Assembly (NCBI GenBank): GCA_027019335.1
Contig: JALUWV010000062.1
Coordinates: 1-51,541, forward strand
DNA from: Sulfurimonas sp.
Lineage (GTDB): Bacteria > Campylobacterota > Campylobacteria > Campylobacterales > Sulfurimonadaceae
Reading direction: 5' to 3'
DNA length: 51,541 nucleotides
Part shown: positions 39,736 to 49,460 of the stretch, one piece after another
How the letters are laid out: every line of letters begins with the position of its first letter
Position numbering within the stretch: position 1 is the stretch's first letter
Made by a program: the position numbers and the translations under genes
Notes under the pieces: generated by a model
The model's database searches: none
What the model saw: the letters and a program-made list of their open reading frames with translations, nothing else
Told to the model about the DNA's origin: nothing

Positions 39736-40930
39736 ACGAATCTCTCTATTTGGTTATGGCAACACCACAAAATCACTTGCAAAACATATAAAAAATGCTG
39801 TTTTTTATGATGATAAATGCAAAGAACCGTATGCTGGAGTCCATCACTCTTTTGTACGACCTGCCAAAGAATTTAATCCTAACAACTCTGATTTGGAGAT
39901 TACTTCTCCAGGGATTCCTCCTTCAAATCATCTCATACAAAGTGCTAAAAACCTCATCAGTGAGTATGACTACTTCGCTAATGTAATGAACTTAAAAATC
40001 TGGATTAGTGGTACAAATGGTAAAACAACGACCACTCAGATGATGCAATATTTACTCGAGGATAAAGGTGCTTTAGCAGGAGGAAATATCGGAACACCCC
40101 TTGGAGAACTTGACCAAAATGCACCAATTTGGATACTTGAAACCAGTTCCTTTACCATGCACTATACCTCAAGTGCAAAACCAAATATTTATGTTCTACT
40201 CCCACTTTCTCCCGACCATTTGAGCTGGCATGGAAGTATGCAAGGCTATATAGATGATAAACTGAAACCTTTAGGGATGATGTCTGCCCAAGATACCGCT
40301 ATCATTCCTGAGGCTTATAAAGACACGCTCACAAAGGCAAAACTTATTACATATAAAGATGAAAATGAGTTAGCAACACTTTTTAAAATTGATGCAAAAA
40401 AAGTCAAATTTAAAGGTGCTTTTTTAGCGGATGCACTTTTAGCCATGGCTGTTGATTCACTGCTTTTTCACCGTATAGATTATGATAAAATCAATGCTTT
40501 TACCATCGACCCCCATCGTCAAGAAGAATTACTCGATTCCAAAGGAAGATTATGGGTAAACGATACAAAGGCGACCAATATTGATGCAGCAATCGCTGCC
40601 GTTAAAAGGTATGAAGCCTCTTTTATTCATCTCATTTTAGGGGGCGATGATAAAGGGGTTGATTTAACAGAATTTTTTGAATTTTTAAAAGATAAAAAAA
40701 TGCAGATTTATACTATAGGCACGAACAAAACAAAACTCCTGCAACTCGCACAAAGATATAGTATCCCGTGTACTCGTTGCCAAAACCTTCAAGAAGCTGT
40801 AATAGAAATAGATATAAGACTCAAAAAAGAAGAAGTTGCCCTCCTCTCTCCTGCAGCGGCAAGTTTAGATGAGTTTTCTTCTTATGCACAGCGAGGCGAT
40901 ACATTTAAAAACGCTGTCAAAAGCATATAA
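39728..40930 (+). CDS. murD: UDP-N-acetylmuramoyl-L-alanine--D-glutamate ligase
   Basis: 400 residues. Adds D-glutamate to UDP-MurNAc-L-Ala. Mur-ligase ATP loop ISGTNGKTTTTQMM, ETSSFTMHYT, the His/Asn region SPDHLSWHGSMQGY, DPHRQEELLDSKGRLWVNDTKATN for domain 3, and final LLSPAAASLDEFSSYAQRGDTF. Shorter than E. coli MurD (438), mainly in the N-terminal domain. Uses the product of murI. Confidence 0.94.
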   Translation: MSKRISLFGYGNTTKSLAKHIKNAVFYDDKCKEPYAGVHHSFVRPAKEFNPNNSDLEITSPGIPPSNHLIQSAKNLISEYDYFANVMNLKIWISGTNGKTTTTQMMQYLLEDKGALAGGNIGTPLGELDQNAPIWILETSSFTMHYTSSAKPNIYVLLPLSPDHLSWHGSMQGYIDDKLKPLGMMSAQDTAIIPEAYKDTLTKAKLITYKDENELATLFKIDAKKVKFKGAFLADALLAMAVDSLLFHRIDYDKINAFTIDPHRQEELLDSKGRLWVNDTKATNIDAAIAAVKRYEASFIHLILGGDDKGVDLTEFFEFLKDKKMQIYTIGTNKTKLLQLAQRYSIPCTRCQNLQEAVIEIDIRLKKEEVALLSPAAASLDEFSSYAQRGDTFKNAVKSI

Positions 40931-40979
40931 TTTTAATGAAATTATGCTAAAATGACTTTAATTCATCACGGAGTCATTT

Positions 40980-42593
40980 TTGAAAGCAGCATCTGAAGTA
41001 CTAGCACGAAAATACCGTCCATCAAATTTTGATGAGCTTATAGGTCAAGAGACGATTGCACAAACACTCTCTCTTGCATTAGACTCAAATCGTCTCTCAC
41101 ATGCCTACCTTTTCTCAGGTTTACGAGGGAGTGGAAAAACCTCAACAGCACGTATTTTTGCAAAAGCACTCATCTGTGAAGAGGGGGTGAGTCATCATCC
41201 TTGTGGTAAATGTTCCAACTGTAAAATGGCGATTGAAGGTCGGCATATGGATATCATCGAAATGGATGGAGCGAGTAGCCGAAAGATTGATGATATCCGT
41301 GACATTGTAGAACAAACAAAGTACAAACCTGCCGTTGCTCGCTATAAAATATTTATCATTGATGAAGTCCATATGCTGACAAAAGAGGCTTTTAATGCCC
41401 TTTTAAAAACACTCGAAGAACCCCCTTCTTATGTCAAATTTATCTTAGCAACCACCGACCCACTCAAACTCCCAGCGACTATTTTGAGTCGAACACAACA
41501 TTTCCGATTTAAAAGTATTGCTACTCATAAAATCATCGAGCATTTAGCCTATATATTAAATTTGGAAGGGATTAGTTTTGAAAATGATGCCTTAGAAATC
41601 TTAGCGAGAAGTGGAAGCGGAAGTTTACGAGATACTTTAACTCTCCTTGACCAAGCTATCATATACTCTAAAAACCATGTAGATGTTCGTACAGTCACGG
41701 ATATGCTCGGTCTTGTTGACCCTAAATTCATTACGGAACTTTTCAATGCTATTTTTAAAAAAGATTATGCTGCACTTGTAGAGTACACAAAATTTTTAGA
41801 AGATTATGAAAGTGAAATGGTGGTTGATGAACTCATCGCCTATCTTAAAGAGAAGATGTACAACCAAGATGCCCTCTTTTCTACACTTGTTTTAGATAGA
41901 TTTTTTAGAATTTTAAGTGATTCTAAGTACCTTTTTAGCATTAATGCTGATGGCTCTTTTGTCCTTTCGCTGATATTTTTCAAAATGATAGAAGCACTTC
42001 GCATTCGAGAGATTGACCAGATGATAGAGTCACTTCAAGGGAAAGTAAACACCCCAGAGTTAGCGACTACAGAAACAAGTAAAGTTAAAATTCAGTCCAC
42101 TACCCCTGAGACCATTCAAGAACCTATCGTTGCAGTCAGAGCGAAAAATCCAGCTCTTGAAAACTTTCACTTGCTGATAGAAAAGATTGCTGATAGAAAT
42201 TATGCACTCGGAGAGTGTTTTAAAAATAGTATCTCCTTTGTATCATTAGATGCAAATATTCTTACATGGGAGAGTTGTGCAGATGCAAACTGTAAAAAGT
42301 CTTTGACACATGGCTACTCCGTGGTGAAACAACTTGTACGAGAAATCTATGGATTTGAGACAAAAATCAAAGGTATTGCCTGCACGAAGACACCAGAACC
42401 CTGCACTCTTCAAGAACCTGCCACCATGATAGAAGAAGCAGAAATGGGAGGGTATGCAAGCTGTGTTGCCAACTGCAATGACATCCAACCCTTAGAAGAG
42501 ACTAACGGAACAGATATAACACAAGAGCCACTTGTTCAAAAAGCGATAGAACTCTTTGAGGCGAAGAAAGTAACTGTACAGTCTAAGGTCTAG
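40980..42593 (+). CDS. dnaX: DNA polymerase III subunit gamma/tau
   Basis: 537 residues starting at TTG 40980, with GGAG 9 bases upstream and no in-frame ATG nearby. Clamp-loader ATPase: VLARKYRPSNFDELIGQE, Walker A GLRGSGKTSTARI, four-Cys zinc module (CEEGVSHHPCGKCSNCK), Walker B IFIIDEVHML, sensor/arginine-finger region ILSRTQHFRF (SRT instead of SRC). Domain III follows; the tau-like tail is short. No clear slippery A-run for a frameshifted gamma form was noticed. TAAAAT near 40948 is a likely -10. Confidence 0.93.
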   Translation: MKAASEVLARKYRPSNFDELIGQETIAQTLSLALDSNRLSHAYLFSGLRGSGKTSTARIFAKALICEEGVSHHPCGKCSNCKMAIEGRHMDIIEMDGASSRKIDDIRDIVEQTKYKPAVARYKIFIIDEVHMLTKEAFNALLKTLEEPPSYVKFILATTDPLKLPATILSRTQHFRFKSIATHKIIEHLAYILNLEGISFENDALEILARSGSGSLRDTLTLLDQAIIYSKNHVDVRTVTDMLGLVDPKFITELFNAIFKKDYAALVEYTKFLEDYESEMVVDELIAYLKEKMYNQDALFSTLVLDRFFRILSDSKYLFSINADGSFVLSLIFFKMIEALRIREIDQMIESLQGKVNTPELATTETSKVKIQSTTPETIQEPIVAVRAKNPALENFHLLIEKIADRNYALGECFKNSISFVSLDANILTWESCADANCKKSLTHGYSVVKQLVREIYGFETKIKGIACTKTPEPCTLQEPATMIEEAEMGGYASCVANCNDIQPLEETNGTDITQEPLVQKAIELFEAKKVTVQSKV

Positions 42594-43690
42594 CCTCTCA
42601 GTTCCTGTAGTAACCAGTTCATAATTTTGTTTCTTTTTTTCGTATTGAATTTCCTATCGAGTTCAATTTTATGATTATGTATATCATAAATTTTCAAAAA
42701 CTCATCGATATTATCAAAAAATATATTAATAAGGTTTGGATCAAAATGTGATCCACTCATCTCTTTCATATAGCTTAAAACATCATTTGTCGTCCAACTA
42801 TCTTTATATGCACGTTTAAATGAAAGGGCATCAAATACATCTGCTATGGCAACAATACGTCCATATATATGAATCTCTTCACCTTTTAATCCTTGAGGAT
42901 AGCCTGTTCCATCATATTTTTCATGATGTTCTCCTGCTACAATCTTAGCTATTTTAAAAAGTGGTAGATTTGATTTCTCCAGCATACTAACCCCATGGTC
43001 AACATGTTTTTTCATAATCTTGTATTCAGCGTTTGTAAGTTTACCCTGCTTATGTAAAATCGTATCTATTATTCCAAGCTTACCAACATCATGTAAAGAA
43101 GCAGCATCTCTTAAAGTAAGTGCTTCTTTCTTATCCATTCCATATAATCGTGCTAAAAGATAGGTAAATTCTGTGACTCTTTTGACATGTTTAAATGTTT
43201 CAGGAGAGTGTCCTTCTGCTATACCTCCAAGCGTATACATCAATTCTATTTGTGTATCTGCGATATCCTTCGTCTTTTCTATAATCTTATTTTCAAGATT
43301 AATCTCATGGTCTCTTAAAGAGAGACTATTGTGTACTCTCGCTAAAAGTTCATCTTTGAAAAAAGGCTTCCGAATATAGTCTGCCGCACCTACTTTGTAT
43401 GCTGTTGCAAGCATATCTCTATCATCACTTGCTGTGAGAAATATCACAGGAATATCTGCTGTTTTTGGTTCTATTTTTAAATATCTACACACTTCAATAC
43501 CACTCAGCACTGGCATCATAATATCTAAGAGAATTAAATCAATATCTCTACTATTGACTATTTCTAAAGCTTCTTGCCCATTAGCAGCTGTAATTATATT
43601 GTAGCCCACACTTGTAAGTATTTTATTGATGATAATTGTGTTGTTGAGTACATCATCAACAATGAGAACAGTATACTTGCTCTTATCCAT
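42590..43690 (-). CDS. Response regulator with HD-GYP domain (c-di-GMP phosphodiesterase type)
   Basis: 366 residues. Receiver domain (7-122): acidic pocket LIVDD, phospho-Asp in LILLDIMMPVLSG, Thr in VIFLTASDD, Lys in YIRKPFFKDE. HD-GYP domain (about 155-345): ASLHDVGKLGI, KKHVDHGVSML, GEHHEKYDGTGYPQGLKG, VAIADVFDALSFKRAY. All metal ligands and the GYP motif are present, so it should hydrolyse c-di-GMP when phosphorylated. No kinase is adjacent. Its 3' end overlaps dnaX by 4 bp. Confidence 0.9.
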   Translation of the reverse strand: MDKSKYTVLIVDDVLNNTIIINKILTSVGYNIITAANGQEALEIVNSRDIDLILLDIMMPVLSGIEVCRYLKIEPKTADIPVIFLTASDDRDMLATAYKVGAADYIRKPFFKDELLARVHNSLSLRDHEINLENKIIEKTKDIADTQIELMYTLGGIAEGHSPETFKHVKRVTEFTYLLARLYGMDKKEALTLRDAASLHDVGKLGIIDTILHKQGKLTNAEYKIMKKHVDHGVSMLEKSNLPLFKIAKIVAGEHHEKYDGTGYPQGLKGEEIHIYGRIVAIADVFDALSFKRAYKDSWTTNDVLSYMKEMSGSHFDPNLINIFFDNIDEFLKIYDIHNHKIELDRKFNTKKRNKIMNWLLQELRG

Positions 43691-43796
43691 ATATTTGTAG
43701 CCTAATTATTTTTCGTTAATTCTATCATAATAATTTCAAATATGTCTCAATCCATAATTTTTTTCCCTAAAATACGAACTATTGTTACAAAAATGC

Positions 43797-43802
43797 TAAA
43801 AT
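43797..43802 (+). promoter_or_regulatory. -10 box of the TlpA-like gene, implying a leaderless mRNA
   Basis: Extended -10 TGCTAAAAT; the hexamer ends six bases before ATG 43809 and there is no Shine-Dalgarno. Confidence 0.5.
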
Positions 43803-43808
43803 ACTTCT

Positions 43809-44306
43809 ATGAAAGCAAAATTAAAACACTACACAAAAGAGATAATCTTTTTCCTCATCATAATGACCATCTTTTCAAATGCTATGAGTCTCTATAAAAG
43901 TCAAAGCTTAAACCATGCCCCTTTACCCATTAGTGATGTGCAACTCCTCAATGGAAAAACATATATTTTTTCGCATAACAAACCGGTGCTTATCCATTTT
44001 TGGGCAACTTGGTGTCCTACTTGTAAACTTGAAGCCAGTAACATTGAGTTCTTATCTAAACAGTTTGACGTTATCACAGTAGCGGTAGATTCTAAAGATA
44101 ATGCAACGGTACAAAAATATTTGGCTGCACATCAGTATACATTTAAAACAGTTAATGACCCACACAATCAACTTAGCTCTTTGTTCAAAATCAAAGGGTT
44201 TCCGACCACTTTTATTTACGACAAAAATAAAAAGCTCGTTTTTTCAGATGTAGGGTATAGTTCTACCCTGAGTATGTACCTTAAAATGTTGTGGGCCAGT
44301 CTCTAA
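43809..44306 (+). CDS. TlpA/ResA-like periplasmic thioredoxin
   Basis: 165 residues. N-terminal signal anchor (about 11-28, KEIIFFLIIMTIFSNAM), then a thioredoxin fold with active site HFWATWCPTCKLEAS (CPTC) and the cis-Pro loop IKGFPTTFIYDKNKK. Reduces disulfides on the periplasmic side, for example apocytochrome c or other partners; the divergent neighbour across the convergent gap encodes a cytochrome c, but no pathway link is shown. Confidence 0.85.
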   Translation: MKAKLKHYTKEIIFFLIIMTIFSNAMSLYKSQSLNHAPLPISDVQLLNGKTYIFSHNKPVLIHFWATWCPTCKLEASNIEFLSKQFDVITVAVDSKDNATVQKYLAAHQYTFKTVNDPHNQLSSLFKIKGFPTTFIYDKNKKLVFSDVGYSSTLSMYLKMLWASL

Positions 44307-44310
44307 AGAC

Positions 44311-44664
44311 TCAAGAACCCACACCTCCTAAGTAGTCATCACTCACATCTTCTGTCATATTCTCTTTATGTTGTGAGAAGAAAGTACAAAGATTTTTAAT
44401 ATCTTCATCACTAAGCTTCTCTGCAAACTGTGCCATCATCTGTTGTGAGACACTATCTACTTTACCCGTTCTAAAATGCAGTAGCTTTTTCTGAAGGTAA
44501 GCAAATTTTTTATGGGCAAGCTTAGGATAGGACATACTCCCCTCCGCAGAAGGTCCATGACAACTTGAACAGGCTTTTGAAAAGTAAAGGTATTCACCCC
44601 TTTCATAGCTTGTTTCACTCCATAGCGTACTCATAAACAATAAACTGATAATTATATATCTCAT
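44311..44664 (-). CDS. Periplasmic monohaem cytochrome c
   Basis: 117 residues from ATG 44664 (AGAAGGTAAG upstream). Signal peptide (YIIISLLFMSTLWS), haem site ACSSCHGPSAEGS (CxxCH), distal Met probably in MMAQFAEKLSDEDIKNL. Class I small cytochrome for electron transfer. It converges with the TlpA-like gene and is divergent from the Bat operon with 44 bp between starts. Confidence 0.85.
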   Translation of the reverse strand: MRYIIISLLFMSTLWSETSYERGEYLYFSKACSSCHGPSAEGSMSYPKLAHKKFAYLQKKLLHFRTGKVDSVSQQMMAQFAEKLSDEDIKNLCTFFSQHKENMTEDVSDDYLGGVGS

Positions 44665-44708
44665 TCTTACCTTCTTTTTAGTATAATTATACAAAAAGAA
44701 GGTAACAG

Positions 44709-45614
44709 TTGCAGCATTTTGAGTTTGAACATCCTCTCATCTTTCTCCTCCTTGGACTTATCTTTTGTATTTTCAAATGCCCCTACAAACTCAAAAGACT
44801 TTTTTTCCCACACCTTCACTTTTTTTCAAAGTATAAAAGCTTTTTCCATAAAGAGAAGCTACTTTATACTCTTATATTTACATTATTAGTAACAGCTCTC
44901 GCTTCACCTATCACTTATGATTCCAAACTCTCCAACCACAGAAAAGGAAGAGACCTTGTTTTTGCACTTGATAGTAGTGGTAGTATGGGTGAACAAAGCT
45001 ACTCGCAAGAGATGCCAAATGCAAGTAAATTTGAGATTTTACGCTCACTTATCCGAAGTTTTGTACAAAAACGCTTTGATGACAATGTCGGAGTCACTGT
45101 CTTTGGTTCCTTTGCATTTTCGAGTGTTCCCTTAACATACGACATGAAAGCCGTCGCATTTTTACTTGATTTTATAGAAGTCGGGATTGCTGGAGAGAAC
45201 ACTGCCATAGGGGATGGACTCATGCAAGCCCTCGCACTTTTAGAAAAAGGGAGTGCAAAAAGTAAAGCGATTATACTAGTCACGGATGGCTATCAAAATA
45301 GTGGAAGAACAAGTATCAAAGATGCTGTAGCGAAAGCAAAAAAAATGCATGTCAAAATCTATACGATTGGCTTAGGCAAATCAAGTGATTTTGATAGCAG
45401 ACTTTTAAAAAAAATAGCCCTCGATACTGATGCCAAAATGTTTAGTGCCAAAAGTGCCAAAGAGTTGCAAGCTGTTTATAGCCAACTTAACTCACTAGAA
45501 CCTAGTAAAATTCATTCACAAAACTACTTAAATAAAGAACTATTTTATGGGTATCCACTTGCATTTGCAAGTTTACTTTTACTCTCGCTTCTTGCAAAAA
45601 GGAGAGAAGTCTAA
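44709..45614 (+). CDS. batA: BatA-like von Willebrand factor A membrane protein
   Basis: 301 residues from TTG 44709, with GAAGGT upstream. Two membrane helices near the N-terminus (about 8-24 and 52-70), a VWA domain with MIDAS motif DSSGSMGE, Thr in GENTAIGDGLM and Asp in LVTDGYQNSG, and a final membrane helix. Aerotolerance-operon (Bat) family. Ends one base into the next start (TAATG). Confidence 0.8.
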   Translation: MQHFEFEHPLIFLLLGLIFCIFKCPYKLKRLFFPHLHFFSKYKSFFHKEKLLYTLIFTLLVTALASPITYDSKLSNHRKGRDLVFALDSSGSMGEQSYSQEMPNASKFEILRSLIRSFVQKRFDDNVGVTVFGSFAFSSVPLTYDMKAVAFLLDFIEVGIAGENTAIGDGLMQALALLEKGSAKSKAIILVTDGYQNSGRTSIKDAVAKAKKMHVKIYTIGLGKSSDFDSRLLKKIALDTDAKMFSAKSAKELQAVYSQLNSLEPSKIHSQNYLNKELFYGYPLAFASLLLLSLLAKRREV

Positions 45615-47155
45615 TGTTTTTTCTCAATCCGTGGGTTTTTGTCGCATTTATCCCCCTCTATTTTTTCTATAAACGCAATACAAGCAGCTCAAAACAGACC
45701 AAGATACTCTATCTTGTTCTCCTTTTCATCTTTGTTGCCCTTGCAAGACCTGTCATCAAAAATGCACTCTCTCATCACAATTTTCTCTCGCAAGAGTTTG
45801 TCATAGCCCTTGATGCTTCCTACTCAATGCAAGCAGATGACCTAAAGCCTTCGCGTTATGCAATGGCAAAAAAAGCCATCAAAAAGTTACTCAAGCTCCA
45901 TCCTAAAGATAGATTTACACTGCTTCTTTTTACCTCAAATACTTTGCTTATCTCGCCTCCTACGACCGATACCGCCATAAGTATGCAAGCACTCGATAGT
46001 ATAAATCCACTCTACATCTTAACCAAGAGTACAAACATTGCACAACTCTTTACTAAAGTCGGTGCGTTACCCATAGAACATAAACGCTTACTCCTCTTTA
46101 GTGATGGAGGAGAAGAGCATGACCTTGTAAAACTCACAGAGCTTGCCAAAAAAAATGCAATCACACCCTACATCATAGCAACAGCATCCCACAAAGGAGC
46201 AGCCCTTAAAAAAGATGACAAGTACATCAAAAATACAAAAGGGGCATTGGTTATTTCCAAAATCAATCCAACACTCAAAGATTTAGCGACAGCATCAGAT
46301 GGAAAATATTATGAACTCAACTCTTTAGATATTATCGATACATTGAGTAGTGATATATCTTCTCAAAGTAAAACAAAACAGCAGATAGATGTCAAAAGCT
46401 ATAAAGAACTCTTTTGGATTCCACTGAGCATTGCACTCATACTTTTCTTTTTAGGGGTTACAAAATTTGCTCGTTTTGTTCCTTTTCTCTCTCTTTTACT
46501 ACTCTTTTCCCCAAAAGCAGAAAGTTCTCTCCTTGACTTTTACCACATCAAAAAAGCCAACGAGTTCTATGCAGAAGCAAAATATCTCCAAGCAACAGAA
46601 GAGTTCAAAAAACTGCCTCCCTCTTTTGAAAATTATTATAATCTTGCCACTGCACTTTACAAAGCCAAACATTACAAAGAAGCACTTTTTTACTACACAC
46701 AAATCCAAACTGTGCAAGCTCAACTCAAGCAAAACATCTTCTACAATATGGCAAATGCTGCCGTCCAACTCAAAAAATATGACCAAGCAAAAAAACTCTA
46801 TAGACTTGCTTTAGTCTTAGGCAAGGATGAAGATGCCCTTTATAATCTTAACTTACTCAAAAAAATCCACCTCAAAACTGAAAAAGACCCACAGAAAACA
46901 CTCCACTCAAGTGAGCAGAAGAAAAAATCCTCAAAAACTGCAAAAGAGCAGAAGAAAGATTCGCAAAAGCAGAGTGGAAAATCAAAATCTAACAATGCAA
47001 GTACACAAAGTTCTCGAGGGAGTGGCGGCGATAAAAAAGTAAAAAAAAGTTCTCCTGTGCAAAAAGTAAAAAAGAAAAAAAGCAACTATAGACTCAGTTA
47101 CAAAGCGTATGAAAAAATCAATAAAGGCTACATAGATGAAAAAGAACCTTGGTAG
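45614..47155 (+). CDS. batB: BatB/BatC-type fusion: VWA domain plus TPR repeats
   Basis: 513 residues. Membrane helices at the start, VWA domain with MIDAS DASYSMQADD, a Thr in TKSTNIAQLF and Asp in LLFSDGGEEHD; a second hydrophobic region (about 268-300); then TPRs (HIKKANEFYAEAKYLQATEEF, NYYNLATALYKAKHYKEALFYY, NMANAAVQLKKYDQAKKLYR) and a Lys/Ser/Gln-rich tail. In many bacteria VWA (BatB) and TPR (BatC) are separate proteins; here they form one chain. Overlaps the next gene by 20 bp. Confidence 0.8.
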   Translation: MFFLNPWVFVAFIPLYFFYKRNTSSSKQTKILYLVLLFIFVALARPVIKNALSHHNFLSQEFVIALDASYSMQADDLKPSRYAMAKKAIKKLLKLHPKDRFTLLLFTSNTLLISPPTTDTAISMQALDSINPLYILTKSTNIAQLFTKVGALPIEHKRLLLFSDGGEEHDLVKLTELAKKNAITPYIIATASHKGAALKKDDKYIKNTKGALVISKINPTLKDLATASDGKYYELNSLDIIDTLSSDISSQSKTKQQIDVKSYKELFWIPLSIALILFFLGVTKFARFVPFLSLLLLFSPKAESSLLDFYHIKKANEFYAEAKYLQATEEFKKLPPSFENYYNLATALYKAKHYKEALFYYTQIQTVQAQLKQNIFYNMANAAVQLKKYDQAKKLYRLALVLGKDEDALYNLNLLKKIHLKTEKDPQKTLHSSEQKKKSSKTAKEQKKDSQKQSGKSKSNNASTQSSRGSGGDKKVKKSSPVQKVKKKKSNYRLSYKAYEKINKGYIDEKEPW

Positions 47156-48287
47156 AGTCCTCACACTCCTGCTCACATTAGAGACACTCCTTTTATCCTC
47201 CCCGCTTGCAAGTTACAAGCTTTTTTCAAACAAAACACAAGCCTACACAAAAGAGGCTGTAAAGGTTACCTTTGTTGCTTCTCAAAAAGACCATACAGAC
47301 CTTATGTTTTTTTTACTTAAACCACAAAAAAGTCCTGATTATAAAATACAACTCCTCAAAAAAACCAATGCAGACAAGCGTGACCATTATGCACAAACTT
47401 CCTTTACTTATCTTCTTTTTCCACTTACACAAAAAGATATAGATGTCCATTTTCAATGGAGTGTTCAAACAGCGAGTGATAGTGCTGTAGCACAAAGTTA
47501 TATTGATGATCATGATGGAGGTAAAGCTATCCAATCAAACACCACTCAAATAGCCGTAGAACCACTCCATATAAAAATAAAAAAAATACCTACAGGTGTA
47601 GACCTTGTAGGTGATTTTAAGCTTACTGCACACTGTGACACACAAGAGACGACAGAATATAAAGATATAAATCTTGTCTATACCTTAGAAGGAGAAGGCT
47701 ATATCGGCAGCAAAAAAAAGCTTCTTCCTTCTCAAAAAGGTGTCAATAGTTTTTCAGAAATACATGATACTTATAAGCTGAGTACAGAACATGGATACAA
47801 AATAAAAAGAGTCTATACTTATGCGCTAAGTGCCAAACACAACTTTAGTATTGCCCCACTCCACTTAAAAGTATTTTCACCTACAAAAAACCAAGTTTAC
47901 AGTCTCAACACTCCTGCTTATGCTATTCATGTAACACAGATTGACCCGCTTTCACTGCTAGATAACAAAAATTCACCACAAGTTTCACACTGGTTTAGTG
48001 GTGAAAATTTCAAAGATTTTTTCATCTATACACTCCTCTTTGTGAGTGGATTTCTCACAGCAAAATTTACAGAGATTGAATTTAAAAGCGTAAAAAAAGA
48101 ACAAAAATTTCAAGATATAAAAGCAACAACAAAACCACAAGAATTGATTATGTTACTCCTAAGTAAATATCGTCAAATGTATATTGAGGATGTTGTAGAA
48201 GAGTTGGAAGAGTTACAGTATGGAACATCAAGTAAAAATTTTACTCAAATAAAAAGTGAGCTTCTGAAGAAACTCACTCTAAAGTAG
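47136..48287 (+). CDS. BatD-like exported protein
   Basis: 383 residues. Signal peptide (VLTLLLTLETLLLSSPLASY), a beta-rich periplasmic part with two immunoglobulin-like stretches (LFSNKTQAYTKEAVKVTFVA, LHIKIKKIPTGVDLVGDFKL), a membrane helix (FIYTLLFVSGFLTAKF) and a cytoplasmic helical tail. Order and position fit BatD of the aerotolerance operon, but sequence motifs are weak. Function of the family is not established. Confidence 0.6.
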   Translation: MKKNLGRVLTLLLTLETLLLSSPLASYKLFSNKTQAYTKEAVKVTFVASQKDHTDLMFFLLKPQKSPDYKIQLLKKTNADKRDHYAQTSFTYLLFPLTQKDIDVHFQWSVQTASDSAVAQSYIDDHDGGKAIQSNTTQIAVEPLHIKIKKIPTGVDLVGDFKLTAHCDTQETTEYKDINLVYTLEGEGYIGSKKKLLPSQKGVNSFSEIHDTYKLSTEHGYKIKRVYTYALSAKHNFSIAPLHLKVFSPTKNQVYSLNTPAYAIHVTQIDPLSLLDNKNSPQVSHWFSGENFKDFFIYTLLFVSGFLTAKFTEIEFKSVKKEQKFQDIKATTKPQELIMLLLSKYRQMYIEDVVEELEELQYGTSSKNFTQIKSELLKKLTLK

Positions 48288-48752
48288 TTATGTAAAAAAC
48301 TCCACATAGACTTTATCAAGATAAGCTTTCGATGCTTCTACTTTTTGTATCTTTTTATCAAAGCTCTCTTTTGTTGCAGGATACTTTGTCGCATAATCGC
48401 GATAAATATCACACTTGAGATCCATCAGTTTTTTAAACTCACCAATCACGGCTTGCATATCTTCAGGAGTCGCTATCCACTGCATAAATTTCTGGAACAT
48501 TCTCTCTCGTACATCAAGAGCAAAAGACTCATCAAGTTCACTTGCCATTCTTTTAAGATCCCATCTCGAAAAGTAAGTACCACTTTTTGCAGGAGGCATA
48601 ATCTCAGCATAAATTGCACGTAAATAGTCAGGGTAGTCCTCACGAGCTTCCTCATCACTAATACAAGAACCATCAGCACACTCTAGGGAAGCATTTTGTT
48701 GTTGTAATGCTTCAAATTCACCACGTAATTCATTTAAGTCTCTCATATCCAT
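48288..48752 (-). CDS. Hypothetical 154-aa protein of the formate dehydrogenase cluster
   Basis: ATG 48752, which overlaps the TorD-like stop by one base (TAATG). Acidic, helical; a Cys-pair (SLECADGSC) near residue 25 and the segment GTYFSRWDLKRMASELDESF. No signal peptide or membrane helix. Tight coupling to the chaperone gene suggests a role in maturation or regulation of formate dehydrogenase; this is from position only. Confidence 0.65.
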   Translation of the reverse strand: MDMRDLNELRGEFEALQQQNASLECADGSCISDEEAREDYPDYLRAIYAEIMPPAKSGTYFSRWDLKRMASELDESFALDVRERMFQKFMQWIATPEDMQAVIGEFKKLMDLKCDIYRDYATKYPATKESFDKKIQKVEASKAYLDKVYVEFFT

Positions 48753-49420
48753 TATGCTTTCTCCTCTGCTAATGCATCATAATTAAACTCATTTTTTTTC
48801 AATCTGTCTAAGTACTCAAAATCACTTAAAATAAACTCAAGCACAAAATCAGCCAAATCAAAATAAAAAGCTGTTCCTGCTTCATTTTTTACATTCATAA
48901 GATACATTGGCATCCACTCTATGATATGGTCTTGCATAAAACCATACTGTAGTTGTGCGAGTTGTAATGCTATCTCTTTATCTCCATTTTCAAGAGCTTT
49001 AAGTTCAGCCTTACAAAGTTCATACATAAACTCTAGCTCAATGCCTATATGGTCAGCTGCCATTACACGTGCTTTATCAAGTTCTACTTTAAATTCAAAC
49101 GCATTAAAGATAGCTTGTACGGGATTATCGCCACCTGTCTCCATCATCTGATCATCTCTCATGTAAAATGACTCATACGGAATAAGATGGAGTAAAAAAA
49201 GGTTAGTAAAATCAACATTCAGATATCGTTCAATCAACTCTTTACTCTTATACTCATCTCTTTTTTTCCACTTTGCATATGTTGGGAAAAATGAGAGTAT
49301 ATTCTCATCATCTTCTATTGATTTTAATAGCCCTTCATCAACTTCAGACATAGTTAGTCTTGAAAGGAGTGCATATATATTTATACGAGCAGTCTGCTCT
49401 TGTTTTAGTTCATCATTCAT
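48752..49420 (-). CDS. TorD/DmsD-type redox enzyme maturation chaperone
   Basis: 222 residues, all helical. Features of the NarJ/TorD family: RINIYALLSRLTMSEVDEGLL at the start, FTNLFLLHLIPYESFYMRDD, AADHIGIELEFMYELCKAEL (the E-L-x-x-M region), and QDHIIEWMPMYL. Such proteins bind twin-arginine signal peptides or the apo-enzyme while the molybdenum cofactor is inserted. Directly downstream of fdhA, separated by a large hairpin. Confidence 0.82.
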   Translation of the reverse strand: MNDELKQEQTARINIYALLSRLTMSEVDEGLLKSIEDDENILSFFPTYAKWKKRDEYKSKELIERYLNVDFTNLFLLHLIPYESFYMRDDQMMETGGDNPVQAIFNAFEFKVELDKARVMAADHIGIELEFMYELCKAELKALENGDKEIALQLAQLQYGFMQDHIIEWMPMYLMNVKNEAGTAFYFDLADFVLEFILSDFEYLDRLKKNEFNYDALAEEKA

Positions 49421-49460
49421 TTGATAAAGTACCTTTTTGGGAAGTTTTCTATTTGAGGAA

